Shown here one piece after another: positions 41,001-47,837 of a stretch of 47,998 nt of DNA (its first letter is position 1; the number at the start of each line of letters is the position of its first letter). The notes under the pieces were generated by a model, which was given only the letters and a program-made list of their open reading frames with translations, ran no database searches and was not told the origin of the DNA. This stretch comes from a virus. The stretch lies in the IMG/VR virus record IMGVR_UViG_3300048839_000320, positions 1 to 47,998 of that record; one strand, written 5' to 3'. The position numbers and the translations under genes are program-made.

Positions 41001-41113
41001 GGGACTTCGACGCGGCAGCAATCGAAGCCGCGATGGAGGCTGGCGGAGGCGTAGCGCGGAACCCCTCCGGAGAGCCATTGATTAGGAACGTCCGGCTCGG
41101 CCCGGCGGGGTAA
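38078..41113 (+). CDS. Large virion protein with C-terminal acetyltransferase-like domain
   Basis: At 1011 residues the largest product. The N-terminal ~450 residues are helical, with GRPVRGPIQTVQEGLLSPPE and a hydrophobic AQTLAGIVAGAAPTLGAAG segment. Residues ~490-870 are very rich in Pro, Asp and Gly and probably disordered. The C-terminal ~130 residues look like a GNAT-type module: IRIQQVDVVPGERGKGLNVQ, ALEYAQSQGMPLDHDQSLT, AWDSWKSAVDKG, as found at the ends of phage polyvalent proteins. It is probably ejected with the DNA. The start overlaps the upstream stop (TAATG). Confidence 0.6.
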   Translation: MAFDLASARPVEKQGFDIGTAKPSSMLREERAVADKAQADTEAANAKIAAGHNARPFDLREGVRSAGAAMTNVAKGVLDIPRMAETLITAPASIITGRPVRGPIQTVQEGLLSPPELAPRDQNEEYVAKLGQFGGGAASGVSLAKNLADNAVGPVTRKVGETLADMPGRQLLGSQTAATAVQDMQNKGYGPVAQTLAGIVAGAAPTLGAAGTAGNLSRAVGEAPFPPGAPKYGPAVEKARRLGYPLLPSQVRGRAQAHAPAGQFSTGYSTPGYFGEAFGGPDLGPMAIIDSQKRTNSFAAKELGISEITPQGLALAKNPHNAVFNEVARSVRNINPDDDLTAALTALGEARRTNPLLKNSNDVELLRERLLAAGPVPTQKVLDAIREYRRDASTLYKRIGDPEAEQQAAAYRQAADALEAAIERQAGVLDPSLVPRLKDARTALAKIHNVEDAMDGQNVDALRLARIGDKFPLSGYLADIAEIAREFPTTMKSATGVSLPIPSEVGVINSINLAARRHFGHSQGPRILQEGFQNKFGAPDPTYDPRPAPTPVEGSPFAEYTPPAGDAPGGADVMPPAPGGGPGLTATSLADDFDQLPPAEAFPGDLTAETPPMGGSDIPQGTTGSRDEFAAYPPRVAPAGGDLSADLVPEGQMGELDFAPDPDMASASIVRGGGEPGTVQDTLDLVEDLLGIDLRGRPLDPETGAGMSGPGVREPYTRPAPDLGDDLTVDFGAPPTNPLLDAPVPVREGDFEPGVGPFQRPPRGGDDIVDADVTDTTVRRGQRRLPPPGDEDLGAAMVEPEGPPPRGPLPPETSARQALAKDEADEWIDFFQRGGEGPSPADYDNMTPDQIAALSGKEKQPFPDLGDDLELSVEEAPARELPTDFNAIEETLSEGAVRFGDEKRRIIVKPFGDRIRIQQVDVVPGERGKGLNVQNIKDALEYAQSQGMPLDHDQSLTQSAWDSWKSAVDKGIFEGDFDAAAIEAAMEAGGGVARNPSGEPLIRNVRLGPAG

Positions 41114-41116
41114 GCC

Positions 41117-42802
41117 GTGGCGAAGAAAACAGTCAACCGCACAAAGTACCAGCTTGAGGACAACGTCAAGCGGGTGCTGTTCCTGAATCGCGGGCAGGAG
41201 AACACCGACCCGTTCGCTATTCCGTACGCGACCCGGGCGGAGGCCGACGCCGGCATCGCGCTTGACAAGGTCATGAACCCGGACGTGACGGCGTACGCGT
41301 ACGACCGGCTCCGCCATCCCGCTCAACACTCCGCCGGCAAGGGCACGAGTGTGGCGACGTTGCAGCCGGTCTCCGGCGTCGTGCCGGTCGACTGCCGGCG
41401 CTCCAACGTGTTCGCGCTGACGTTCACCGAGAACCTGTTGCTTGGCAACCCGATCAACGGCTTCTCTGGTCAGGTCATCAACTTCATCTTCCAGCAGGAC
41501 GAAGTCGGTAGCCGGACGGTCACGTTTGGCGACGCGTACGCGTTTGTTGGCGGGTTCACCCCGCAGCTGAGCACGGCGGCCGGCGCCGTCGATCTGATGT
41601 CGTGCCAGTATTACCCGTCACTCAACCTGTGGCTGTGCTCCTGGCTGCCGGACTACACCGGCACCGGGACAGGCGCGTTGACCCTGCCGGAGGGGCCAGA
41701 GGGTCCGGCCGGACCAGCAGGCGCTACAGGTGCTACCGGCGCAACAGGCGCTACGGGTGCTACCGGCGCAACAGGCGCTACGGGCCCGGCTGGCCCGACC
41801 GGGGCCACGGGCGCTACGGGCCCGGCCGGCGCGGACGGCGTCGTGCAAAGTGTCGTCGCCGGCACCAACGTGACCGTCGACAGCACCGACCCGGCGAACC
41901 CGATCGTGAGCGCGACGGGCGGCGGTGGATCGTCCACTTTCGACGGACTGATCGACGTGGACGTGTACGCGGCGGTCGACGGGGACGTGCCGATTTACGA
42001 CAGCGCGACCGGGACGTGGGTCGCCGGGCCGCAGACAGGCGGCGGTGGCGGTAGCGGCGGATCTGGTGGCGTTGGCGTGACTCACGTTGACGCACCTCCG
42101 GCCACGCCTGAGGCCGAGGACGACGAGTTTGAGGGGACGACGCTCGACACGGCCAAGTGGGCCTATGGTGCTGACTGGAGCGCCGGGTCAGTGGCGGCCG
42201 AGGAACAGGTCGATGGCGCGTACGTCATCAAGCTGAACGCAGCAGGCACGGCGAACGAGAAGGCGTACGCGCAGGTGCAGGCTGGCTCGACGTACAAGTA
42301 TCGAGCGAAGGTGAGAATCTTCACGGCAGGAAGTGATGGTGATGCGCTAGACAACCCAGCCAACTACGCTCGCATAGAGATTTTCGTAGCCACTGACTCA
42401 GACAACAAGCGCGTCTCATCTGTCTGCGAATGGAACGGCGGCAGCTGGTACTTCGGCGCGCGCCGCACCACGGGGGCAACGTACAACTCAGGGGCCAATT
42501 ATGTGGCCTCACTGATTCCGACTACGACACCTCCGTTGGGGCTCTACCTTGAGATAGAGGATGACGGCACGAATATCTATTTTCGCGCCTCGATTTCCGG
42601 GCACAAAGGGACGTTTGCCACGTTCCGCTCAGAGTCACGCACGACACACCTCGGTGGCACCGCTGATCGCGTTGGGTTTGCGGTCTGCGGCGCTGGATCA
42701 GGGCAGCCCGTCATTGGTGTAGTCGAGTGGTTCCGCAAGATCGGTAGCACGTACGCGCCCGGGGCATTTATAGCGAACGGCACGTCAGGTGGCACGTCGT
42801 GA
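41117..42802 (+). CDS. Tail fibre with collagen-like shaft
   Basis: A 561-residue protein starting at GTG three bases after the previous gene. Residues 1-190 form an attachment-type head ([20 protein letters not shown]...). A collagen-like GXX repeat follows (about 196-240: [16 protein letters not shown]...), then a Gly-rich spacer ([11 protein letters not shown]) and a C-terminal concanavalin/LamG-like sugar-binding domain ([19 protein letters not shown] to [16 protein letters not shown]). This is the layout of a trimeric receptor-binding fibre. The 27-base DNA repeats in the shaft could vary in number. Confidence 0.8.
   Translation: MAKKTVNRTKYQLEDNVKRVLFLNRGQENTDPFAIPYATRAEADAGIALDKVMNPDVTAYAYDRLRHPAQHSAGKGTSVATLQPVSGVVPVDCRRSNVFALTFTENLLLGNPINGFSGQVINFIFQQDEVGSRTVTFGDAYAFVGGFTPQLSTAAGAVDLMSCQYYPSLNLWLCSWLPDYTGTGTGALTLPEGPEGPAGPAGATGATGATGATGATGATGATGPAGPTGATGATGPAGADGVVQSVVAGTNVTVDSTDPANPIVSATGGGGSSTFDGLIDVDVYAAVDGDVPIYDSATGTWVAGPQTGGGGGSGGSGGVGVTHVDAPPATPEAEDDEFEGTTLDTAKWAYGADWSAGSVAAEEQVDGAYVIKLNAAGTANEKAYAQVQAGSTYKYRAKVRIFTAGSDGDALDNPANYARIEIFVATDSDNKRVSSVCEWNGGSWYFGARRTTGATYNSGANYVASLIPTTTPPLGLYLEIEDDGTNIYFRASISGHKGTFATFRSESRTTHLGGTADRVGFAVCGAGSGQPVIGVVEWFRKIGSTYAPGAFIANGTSGGTS
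41729..41784 (+). repeat. 27-base tandem repeat in the collagen-like shaft
   Basis: A 29-base unit at 41729-41757 is repeated exactly at 41756-41784 with a 27-base period, three GXX triplets. Slippage would keep the frame and change shaft length. Confidence 0.85.
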
Positions 42803-42858
42803 GCAACGGGTCGTACGGACTCACGGGCATTGTGGACTGGTTCAGGAGGGTCGCTTAA
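42799..42858 (+). pseudogene. 19-codon remnant resembling the fibre C terminus
   Basis: From a GTG overlapping the fibre stop (GTGA) an open frame reads [19 protein letters not shown] and ends on the TAA that overlaps the next ATG. GIVDWFRRV matches GVVEWFRKI of the fibre's own C-terminal region about 25 codons earlier. It looks like the tail of a second or former fibre C terminus left by recombination; it may still be translated as a coupler. Confidence 0.45.
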
Positions 42859-44879
42859 TGTGGCCGACGTTTTTCTTGCCGTTCGTGATGTCCGGCCCGG
42901 GCGGGCTGACACCCGGCACTCCGTTCGACGTTGGCTGCGGCCAGACCAACACGCTGACGCCTGAATCACACTTGCCCGGCCTGCAGGTAGGTGACCTGAT
43001 GGTGTGGCAGTTCAACATTCACCCGGGCGCATACAGCAGCTTGAGCCACAATCCGATCACCATTCCGGCCGGATGGAAGCCGTACGCAACGCCGAAGTAT
43101 CAATCGAACCAAGAGGCATGGTACGACTACGCGATCCTCTATCGGTTCGCCACGGCGGACGACCTCGATCCTGCCACGAGCTACGTGGCGGAGGCTGAGC
43201 TGACCAATGGCTACATGTGCAGCTACGTCACCGTGCATCGCGGAGCGAACACTCAGTGCCCGCTCGCTGGCATGGTCGCGGCGGACGCAAGCACCTCGTC
43301 AAACAGCCTCGGCCACATGCTGTACGCGTTCCCGGTTGGCAGCAAGCAGCGAGTCGAGCACGTCCTGTTCTCGTATCGCACACGCATCGAATTTGCGAAG
43401 TGGTCTGGGGAGCCGGTCGTCTCCATTCCGGTCGGGCCTCTCGACGAGTTGGAGCACGCATACGATTCCACCGTGACATGGACTGGCGCGGCATACCACT
43501 CTGCGCACTTCGGGTGGCTGGTCACGTCCGCATACGACGACGAGAACTGGATCATCCGCGAGAACGCGGATCAATCTCTGGAAGATCCGAATTGGACTAA
43601 CCTCGGCTGCGGCGTCGTTTCGCGTGGCGGCACCGACAACCTGTTCGCAAAGTTCAGCGCATCGAGCTTCGGCTCAGGTCGCCACTACTTTGAGTTCCCG
43701 GTGTCGCTGGTTGCCGGGCAGAAGTACACGTTCTCTTTCGCGACGCAGCGAAGCGACTGGAACTACGCCGCCTCCAACCAGAGTGTAGCGATCAGCTACG
43801 TCGACCCATCAGCGGTTGAGCGCGGACGAGTGGTTACGAACGGCTACGCTGGGGCGCTTATCGACCCAAGCACGGATCATGGGACGTTCTGGCACGCGTC
43901 CTCAGTCACGCATCCAACGTCAGGCGTGCCTAGCGTTGCGGGCGGGCAGCCGGTGCTGCATTTCGAGGCGCAAGAGACTGGCACGCACTACGTCAGGATC
44001 AGCGCCGTCGAGGGCTCCACTGGAGACTTAGAATTTACCGGTGCTGCGAATGAGAACTGGCTGGTAACAGCCGTGCAATTCCGCGCCGGGTATCGCTGGC
44101 CGGTGCGCGTGAACACCTACGAGAGCGCGATCTTTGCCGGTGATGCCGCGAGCGGCGACATGAAGAGTGCTCCGGGCTATGGGTGGGTCAACTCCGGCTT
44201 CTTGCTGACCGGCGGGAGAGTCTACAAAGCGGTCGCCGTGAACTACGCCGGGAACACCATCCCGGCATTCGTGACGCCTTGGGGGCAGAGCGCAGTCCTG
44301 TTACCGTACGGCACGGAGATCGACGCTCCAGCCGGAGGTGACCGCGCAGAGAATGGGCAGTGGCTGACCAACAGCTCCGTTGCTCACTTGGCTCCATCGC
44401 AACCTGCCTATCCGGTATGGGATTCGACGCGCCGCAAGTACTACGCCGAGTTCACGGCAATCGACGCCGGAGACGATTACCGAATCTACGTGATGCCAAT
44501 GGGCGTCGCCGGTGGGCAACTCGCTTCCTGCGATTTCATACCGGAAGATAATACCTTCCGTGCCCCCGGAGCCGGTTCCACAAGCTCCCTGTCAGGCAAC
44601 GGCACGGTCACTGCCGGGCAGAAAATCGGCCTGCTGATCGACTTCACGACAGCCGGCACGGTGACGATCAAGTTCTACAAGGACGGCACAGAGATCGCGT
44701 CTGGATCGGTCTCAACGTCGGACACTACATCGTGGAAGGATGACGAGCCGTGGACGTTCGCGCTCATCTGCAGCGGGCTCGCGCATCCGCGCACCCCGCA
44801 GCTGTTCTCTGTCAACCTGACTGGCAGTTTCTCGTACCTACCATCGGGGGCGGTAGCGTGGGGCGACCCGACTGCATGA
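42858..44879 (+). CDS. Putative receptor-binding / tail spike protein
   Basis: A 673-residue protein, beta-rich and with aromatic residues, lying after the fibre gene. Domains by eye: an N-terminal jelly-roll-like domain (residues 10-230, e.g. DYAILYRFATADDL, HMLYAFPVGSKQRVEHVLF), a middle carbohydrate-binding-like domain (GRHYFEFPVSLVAGQKYTF) and a C-terminal SPRY/concanavalin-like domain (VTAGQKIGLLIDFTTAGTVT, IKFYKDGTEIASG). No hydrolase motif is evident. AGGAGGG lies seven bases before the ATG. It probably binds host surface glycans. Confidence 0.65.
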   Translation: MWPTFFLPFVMSGPGGLTPGTPFDVGCGQTNTLTPESHLPGLQVGDLMVWQFNIHPGAYSSLSHNPITIPAGWKPYATPKYQSNQEAWYDYAILYRFATADDLDPATSYVAEAELTNGYMCSYVTVHRGANTQCPLAGMVAADASTSSNSLGHMLYAFPVGSKQRVEHVLFSYRTRIEFAKWSGEPVVSIPVGPLDELEHAYDSTVTWTGAAYHSAHFGWLVTSAYDDENWIIRENADQSLEDPNWTNLGCGVVSRGGTDNLFAKFSASSFGSGRHYFEFPVSLVAGQKYTFSFATQRSDWNYAASNQSVAISYVDPSAVERGRVVTNGYAGALIDPSTDHGTFWHASSVTHPTSGVPSVAGGQPVLHFEAQETGTHYVRISAVEGSTGDLEFTGAANENWLVTAVQFRAGYRWPVRVNTYESAIFAGDAASGDMKSAPGYGWVNSGFLLTGGRVYKAVAVNYAGNTIPAFVTPWGQSAVLLPYGTEIDAPAGGDRAENGQWLTNSSVAHLAPSQPAYPVWDSTRRKYYAEFTAIDAGDDYRIYVMPMGVAGGQLASCDFIPEDNTFRAPGAGSTSSLSGNGTVTAGQKIGLLIDFTTAGTVTIKFYKDGTEIASGSVSTSDTTSWKDDEPWTFALICSGLAHPRTPQLFSVNLTGSFSYLPSGAVAWGDPTA

Positions 44880-45034
44880 ATCCCTCCTGCTTTGCATAAT
44901 CCGGAGGGTATGCAACGGCGCCGCCCGCAGCGGAAGTGGCGGAGATGGCGGGCACGGGCGCGTGATCGTGACAACAATGTTCTAACAGGATACACTTATC
45001 GGGAGCGCCCATAACCCCGCTCGGGAGACCGCCC
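44880..45034 (+). promoter_or_regulatory. Intergenic region with hairpins before the lysis genes
   Basis: TTGCATA (44892-44898) pairs with TATGCAA (44909-44915), and GGAGGG (44903-44908) in its loop pairs with the upstream CCCTCC (44882-44887), so a small pseudoknot is possible. An Arg-rich 34-codon open frame (ATG 44910 to TAA 45014, starting MQRRRPQRKW) begins two bases after GGAGGG, a spacing too short for efficient use. The promoter listed separately lies inside this frame. Confidence 0.4.
44968..44996 (+). promoter_or_regulatory. Sigma70-like promoter for the lysis region
   Basis: GTGACA (44968-44973; five of six -35 bases) and TACACT (44991-44996; four of six -10 bases) are separated by exactly 17 bases. 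Transcription would start near 45003, about 30 bases before the ATG at 45035. This would let the Ig-like protein and lysis genes be expressed independently of the long late transcript. Confidence 0.5.
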
Positions 45035-45823
45035 ATGCGCCCGATTATTGCGTCGATCCTGGCCCTCTTGCTCGCAGTGCCATTCGCAGCGCATGCAGCC
45101 CCCACCGTCACGCTGTCAGGCAATCCGACCTCGGGGATCAGCCCCATGGCCGTCACGCTGACATGGGTCTCGACAGAGTCCTCGGCGTGCACCGCGAGCG
45201 GCGGATGGTCCGGTGTCAAGGCCACGAGCGGTACGGAAGTGATCGCCGACCTTCGCGCGGACACACAGTTCACGCTGGTGTGCTCCGCCTCGACGGGCTC
45301 CGCCGTCGCCAGTTGGACCATCCCGACGACCAACACAGATGGATCAGCTATCCCGGCGACCGGCCGAGGCAGCCTGGCGGGCTTCGAGATTTACCAAGCT
45401 GCGACAGCCGCCGGCCTAGATACCGCGACACCGGTCAACATCCCGAACAAGAGCGCGACGTCCCACACCGTCACCAGCCTGCCGGTCGGCCCGCGGTTCT
45501 ACGCGGTCAAGGCGTACAACACCGAGGGGGTGCGCAGCGACCTTTCCAACGTGGCGACCAACACCATCGTCCTGCCATCCGCAACGGCGACTGCGTCGGT
45601 CACTGTGAACGTCAAGCCGGAGGCGCCGATCGTCACGGTCGCGCAGACCGCCCGGCTGCTGATTAACGGAAAGCCGAGCCTCACGGCTGGCAAGGTCAAG
45701 CTCGGCGTCGCTTGTGGCGCTGTGGTGGATGGTGAGTGGGCGCAAGTCGATCGCGGCAGCGTGAAGCTCAATTTCTTCGGCAAGGTGTTCCGCAACGCCT
45801 CGGTAGTCGCAAAGTGCGCCTAA
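45035..45823 (+). CDS. Secreted protein with Ig-like and fibronectin III-like domains
   Basis: A 262-residue protein with a clear signal peptide (MRPIIASILALLLAVPFAAHA, cleavage after AHA, residue 21). Residues 24-95 form an Ig-like domain with PTSGISPMAVTLTW and CTASGGWSG; residues 105-185 resemble FN3 (GFEIYQAATAAGL, SLPVGPRFYAVKAYNTEG). The C-terminal ~60 residues hold two or three cysteines and end VVAKCA. Such domains in phages often bind carbohydrate or surfaces. The export signal is unusual for a virion part and suggests a periplasmic or outer-surface role during infection. Confidence 0.65.
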   Translation: MRPIIASILALLLAVPFAAHAAPTVTLSGNPTSGISPMAVTLTWVSTESSACTASGGWSGVKATSGTEVIADLRADTQFTLVCSASTGSAVASWTIPTTNTDGSAIPATGRGSLAGFEIYQAATAAGLDTATPVNIPNKSATSHTVTSLPVGPRFYAVKAYNTEGVRSDLSNVATNTIVLPSATATASVTVNVKPEAPIVTVAQTARLLINGKPSLTAGKVKLGVACGAVVDGEWAQVDRGSVKLNFFGKVFRNASVVAKCA

Positions 45824-45842
45824 CAAAGGACGGATCTGTGAA

Positions 45843-46202
45843 ATGTCGACGCTCGAATTCGCTCCAATTGAGTATTTCCTCAAAGCGATTCTGTTGGTAG
45901 GTGCAGTCATCATGGCAGTCGGTTACGGCATACGCAGGGTCTATCGGGTAGCGCGCAACGTCGACACGCTCGTTACGCTTGCTGGGGACAGCAAAGCAGA
46001 CCGCGCCGCACTGGAAAAAGCACTCGCCGAGAAGGACGAAAAATTCAATGTGCTCGCCGCCAAAGTCGACACGATTCTGCGCGAAGTTCTGCCGAACGGC
46101 GGCTCGTCCATGAAGGACGTTGTCAACCAGACCAACTCGCGGGTCCACGACATTCATGCACGCGTCGCCGTGCTCGAACAATGGAAACAGGACGTCGCGT
46201 GA
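45843..46202 (+). CDS. Membrane-anchored coiled-coil protein, possible spanin or holin partner
   Basis: A 119-residue protein with one membrane segment (about residues 12-32, FLKAILLVGAVIMAVGYGI), a basic patch (RRVYRVAR) and a long coiled coil (ALEKALAEKDEKFNVLAAK; RVHDIHARVAVLEQW). N-terminal anchor plus coiled coil is the layout of an inner-membrane spanin subunit, and an outer-membrane lipoprotein gene lies three genes on. A DUF2746-like unknown is the alternative. It overlaps the lysozyme gene by four bases. Confidence 0.55.
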   Translation: MSTLEFAPIEYFLKAILLVGAVIMAVGYGIRRVYRVARNVDTLVTLAGDSKADRAALEKALAEKDEKFNVLAAKVDTILREVLPNGGSSMKDVVNQTNSRVHDIHARVAVLEQWKQDVA

Positions 46203-46639
46203 AGCGGATAGCGGCCCCCGGGCTCACGATCATCAAGGTGTTCGAGGCTCTGCGGCTGCGCGCATATCTCTGCCCCGCCGGCATCCCGACGATCGGCTGG
46301 GGACACACGCGCGGCGTCAAGATGGGCGACACGTGCACTTATCTCGAGGCGGAGCAATTCCTCCGCGAGGACTGCCGGGATGCGGAGCGCGCGGTGAACG
46401 CGCGTGTGAAAGTCCCGCTGACGCAGAACCAGTTCGACGCGCTGGTGTCGTTCGTATTCAACGTCGGTGGCGGAGCGTTCGCTTCCTCCACGATGCTGCG
46501 AAAGTTGAATGCCGGTGACTATGCCGGTGCTGCCGAGCAGTTCCCCCGGTGGAACAAATCTGGCGGCAAGGTGCTTCGCGGGCTTACACTGCGCCGCGAA
46601 CGAGAGCGATCCCTATTCTTGAAACCAATGGAGAACTGA
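46199..46639 (+). CDS. Endolysin, lysozyme (glycoside hydrolase 24 family)
   Basis: A 146-residue muramidase with the family block FEALRLRAYLCPAG...TIGWGHT. Catalytic positions follow the E-8aa-D/C-5aa-T pattern: E16, C25 and T31, with Cys in place of the usual Asp, a known natural variant. NQFDALVSFVFNVGGGAF and RWNKSGGKVLRGLTLRRERE are also diagnostic. It degrades peptidoglycan at lysis. There is no export signal, so it relies on a holin. The GTG start gives a GTGA overlap; an ATG six codons upstream is the alternative. Confidence 0.9.
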   Translation: MKRIAAPGLTIIKVFEALRLRAYLCPAGIPTIGWGHTRGVKMGDTCTYLEAEQFLREDCRDAERAVNARVKVPLTQNQFDALVSFVFNVGGGAFASSTMLRKLNAGDYAGAAEQFPRWNKSGGKVLRGLTLRRERERSLFLKPMEN

Positions 46640-46640
46640 A

Positions 46641-46865
46641 ATGTACGCCGTACTCAAGGGCTACCGGACCGTCATCTTCAACGTCATCATGGCGGGCCTC
46701 CTGGTCCTGCGCGGAATCTTCCCCGACGCGGAACTGCCGGACGAGACCGCCATCAACACGATGCTCGACGGGCTGCTTGGCTCGGTCGAAGTCATCACGA
46801 TCATCGGCAACCTGATCCTGCGGGCGTTCACGACGACCCCGATCGGCCAGAAGGTTCCGGAGTAA
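46641..46865 (+). CDS. Holin-like membrane protein
   Basis: A 74-residue protein directly after the lysozyme gene with two hydrophobic segments (about residues 10-26, VIFNVIMAGLLVLRGIF, and 45-62, LGSVEVITIIGNLILRAF) and a charged end (TTTPIGQKVPE). KGYRTVIFN at the start and ILRAFTTTPIG at the end recur in phage proteins annotated as holin-like or hypothetical membrane proteins. It probably forms the membrane lesion that releases the endolysin. Confidence 0.62.
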   Translation: MYAVLKGYRTVIFNVIMAGLLVLRGIFPDAELPDETAINTMLDGLLGSVEVITIIGNLILRAFTTTPIGQKVPE

Positions 46866-46869
46866 CCCA

Positions 46870-47211
46870 ATGCGCAACTTCAAATACTCAGCACTCGCTG
46901 CGCTCGCGATCTTCGCGCTCGCGGCATGCTCGACCTTCGGGGTACCGACCCCGAAAACCTTCGAGGAACGCACCGCCGCGGCATACGCCAGCGTGGCCGC
47001 AGTGCGCGACTCGGCGGCGACCCTGCTGATCGCCGGGAAGATCACGGTGGAGGACGCGGAGAACGTGCAGGCCCAGGCCGACACGACCCGCGCCGGCATC
47101 GACATCGCCCGGCAGATCCGACTGACCGACCCCGTCAAGGCCGAGGATCGCCTCGGTGCGGTCATCGTCGGGTTGCAGGCCCTCGAGGCATACCTACGGA
47201 GCAGACAGTAA
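46870..47211 (+). CDS. Lipoprotein, possible outer-membrane spanin
   Basis: A 113-residue protein with a lipoprotein signal: basic start, hydrophobic core and lipobox LAAC with C20 as the first mature residue. The mature part is helical (AAAYASVAAVRDSAATLLIAG; EDRLGAVIVGLQALEAYLRS). Unlike typical Rz1 it is long and not proline-rich, so an outer-membrane spanin role is possible but another envelope function is equally likely. AGTAACCC precedes the ATG. The next ATG overlaps its TAA. Confidence 0.6.
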   Translation: MRNFKYSALAALAIFALAACSTFGVPTPKTFEERTAAAYASVAAVRDSAATLLIAGKITVEDAENVQAQADTTRAGIDIARQIRLTDPVKAEDRLGAVIVGLQALEAYLRSRQ

Positions 47212-47402
47212 TGGACGCACTCACCGCACTGAGCCTCGTGCTGGCCAACCTCATCAAGCTGAGCGAGTTCGCCGCTCTGTTGACCGAGGCGCACGCGCAG
47301 GGGCGCACTCTGACCGACGAAGAAGTGGACTACGCGGCCGGACTGGATGATGCCGCAAGAGCGCGGCTCGAGGCCGCAATCAAGGCAGCGAAGGGGGCTT
47401 AG
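47211..47402 (+). CDS. Small hypothetical protein of the lysis region
   Basis: A 63-residue protein with a hydrophobic N-terminal half (MDALTALSLVLANLIKLSEF) and an acidic helical end (TLTDEEVDYAAGLDDAARAR). Proteins of this type, as I recall, occur beside phage lysis genes, without known function. A terminator-like hairpin overlaps its stop codon. Confidence 0.6.
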   Translation: MDALTALSLVLANLIKLSEFAALLTEAHAQGRTLTDEEVDYAAGLDDAARARLEAAIKAAKGA

Positions 47403-47418
47403 GCCCCCCTTCCTCTTT
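47391..47418 (+). terminator. Terminator-like hairpin at the end of the lysis genes
   Basis: AAGGGGGC (47391-47398) pairs with GCCCCCCTT (47403-47411) around a TTAG loop with one bulge, followed by CCTCTTTC. The loop contains the stop codon of the gene. The tract is short on U, so termination may be partial and let the downstream genes be read. Confidence 0.6.
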
Positions 47419-47431
47419 CAGGAGGTAAGTT

Positions 47432-47725
47432 ATGTCAACAGCCAAACCGAAGGGCAAGGGGCTCGACGCGTTCCGCGCTCAGCACGACAAAACTTTCATC
47501 ATCCCGACGCGGATTAAAGCCGGCCTTGCCGAGCTCGGGGACAGCTGGGAATACGAAGTCGACTTCTGCCGCCGTTGCGGTGTATCGCTTTCCGACTTCG
47601 CGAACTTCCGCGACGCGTTCATTGATTTCTCCGTAGCGACCCCGCGCACAGCCGGCCGCAGCCACGGCAAGCGCGTATGGACCGGATCCAAGGCGTTCGC
47701 TGCGAAGCTCAGAGGAATGCTCTAA
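47432..47725 (+). CDS. Hypothetical protein with LDAFRAQHD motif, possible DNA-binding
   Basis: A 97-residue basic protein. Residues 10-19 (GLDAFRAQHD) match the start of the phosphoesterase gene that follows (SLDAFRAAHD). The middle, YEVDFCRRCGVSLSDFANFRD, resembles a small helix-turn-helix, and the end is basic (GRSHGKRVWTGSKAFAAKLR). AGGAGG lies a few bases before the ATG. Its stop overlaps the next ATG (CTAATGG), so the two genes are coupled. It may recruit or regulate the phosphoesterase; that is inference. Confidence 0.62.
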   Translation: MSTAKPKGKGLDAFRAQHDKTFIIPTRIKAGLAELGDSWEYEVDFCRRCGVSLSDFANFRDAFIDFSVATPRTAGRSHGKRVWTGSKAFAAKLRGML

Positions 47726-47837
47726 TGGCAACCGGCAACAGTCTCGACGCGTTTCGCGCAGCCCACGATCCGACTCACAAGATCCTCGACCCGCTGACGA
47801 TATTCGAGAGACCGTTGCCGAAGGACGCCAAGCGCTT
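47717..47837. repeat. Terminal repeat, right copy
   Basis: Identical to bases 1-121. From 47838 to the window end the sequence remains collinear with 122-282 but diverges, mostly at codon third positions with a few amino-acid changes, for example FLFVAAQNATPVEKDWW against FIVTAAQNATPVHDKWW. Confidence 0.85.

Noticed and set aside
41117-44879. Diversity-generating retroelement in the fibre/spike genes
   Set aside because: No reverse transcriptase gene, template repeat or adenine-biased variable repeat was found in the window.
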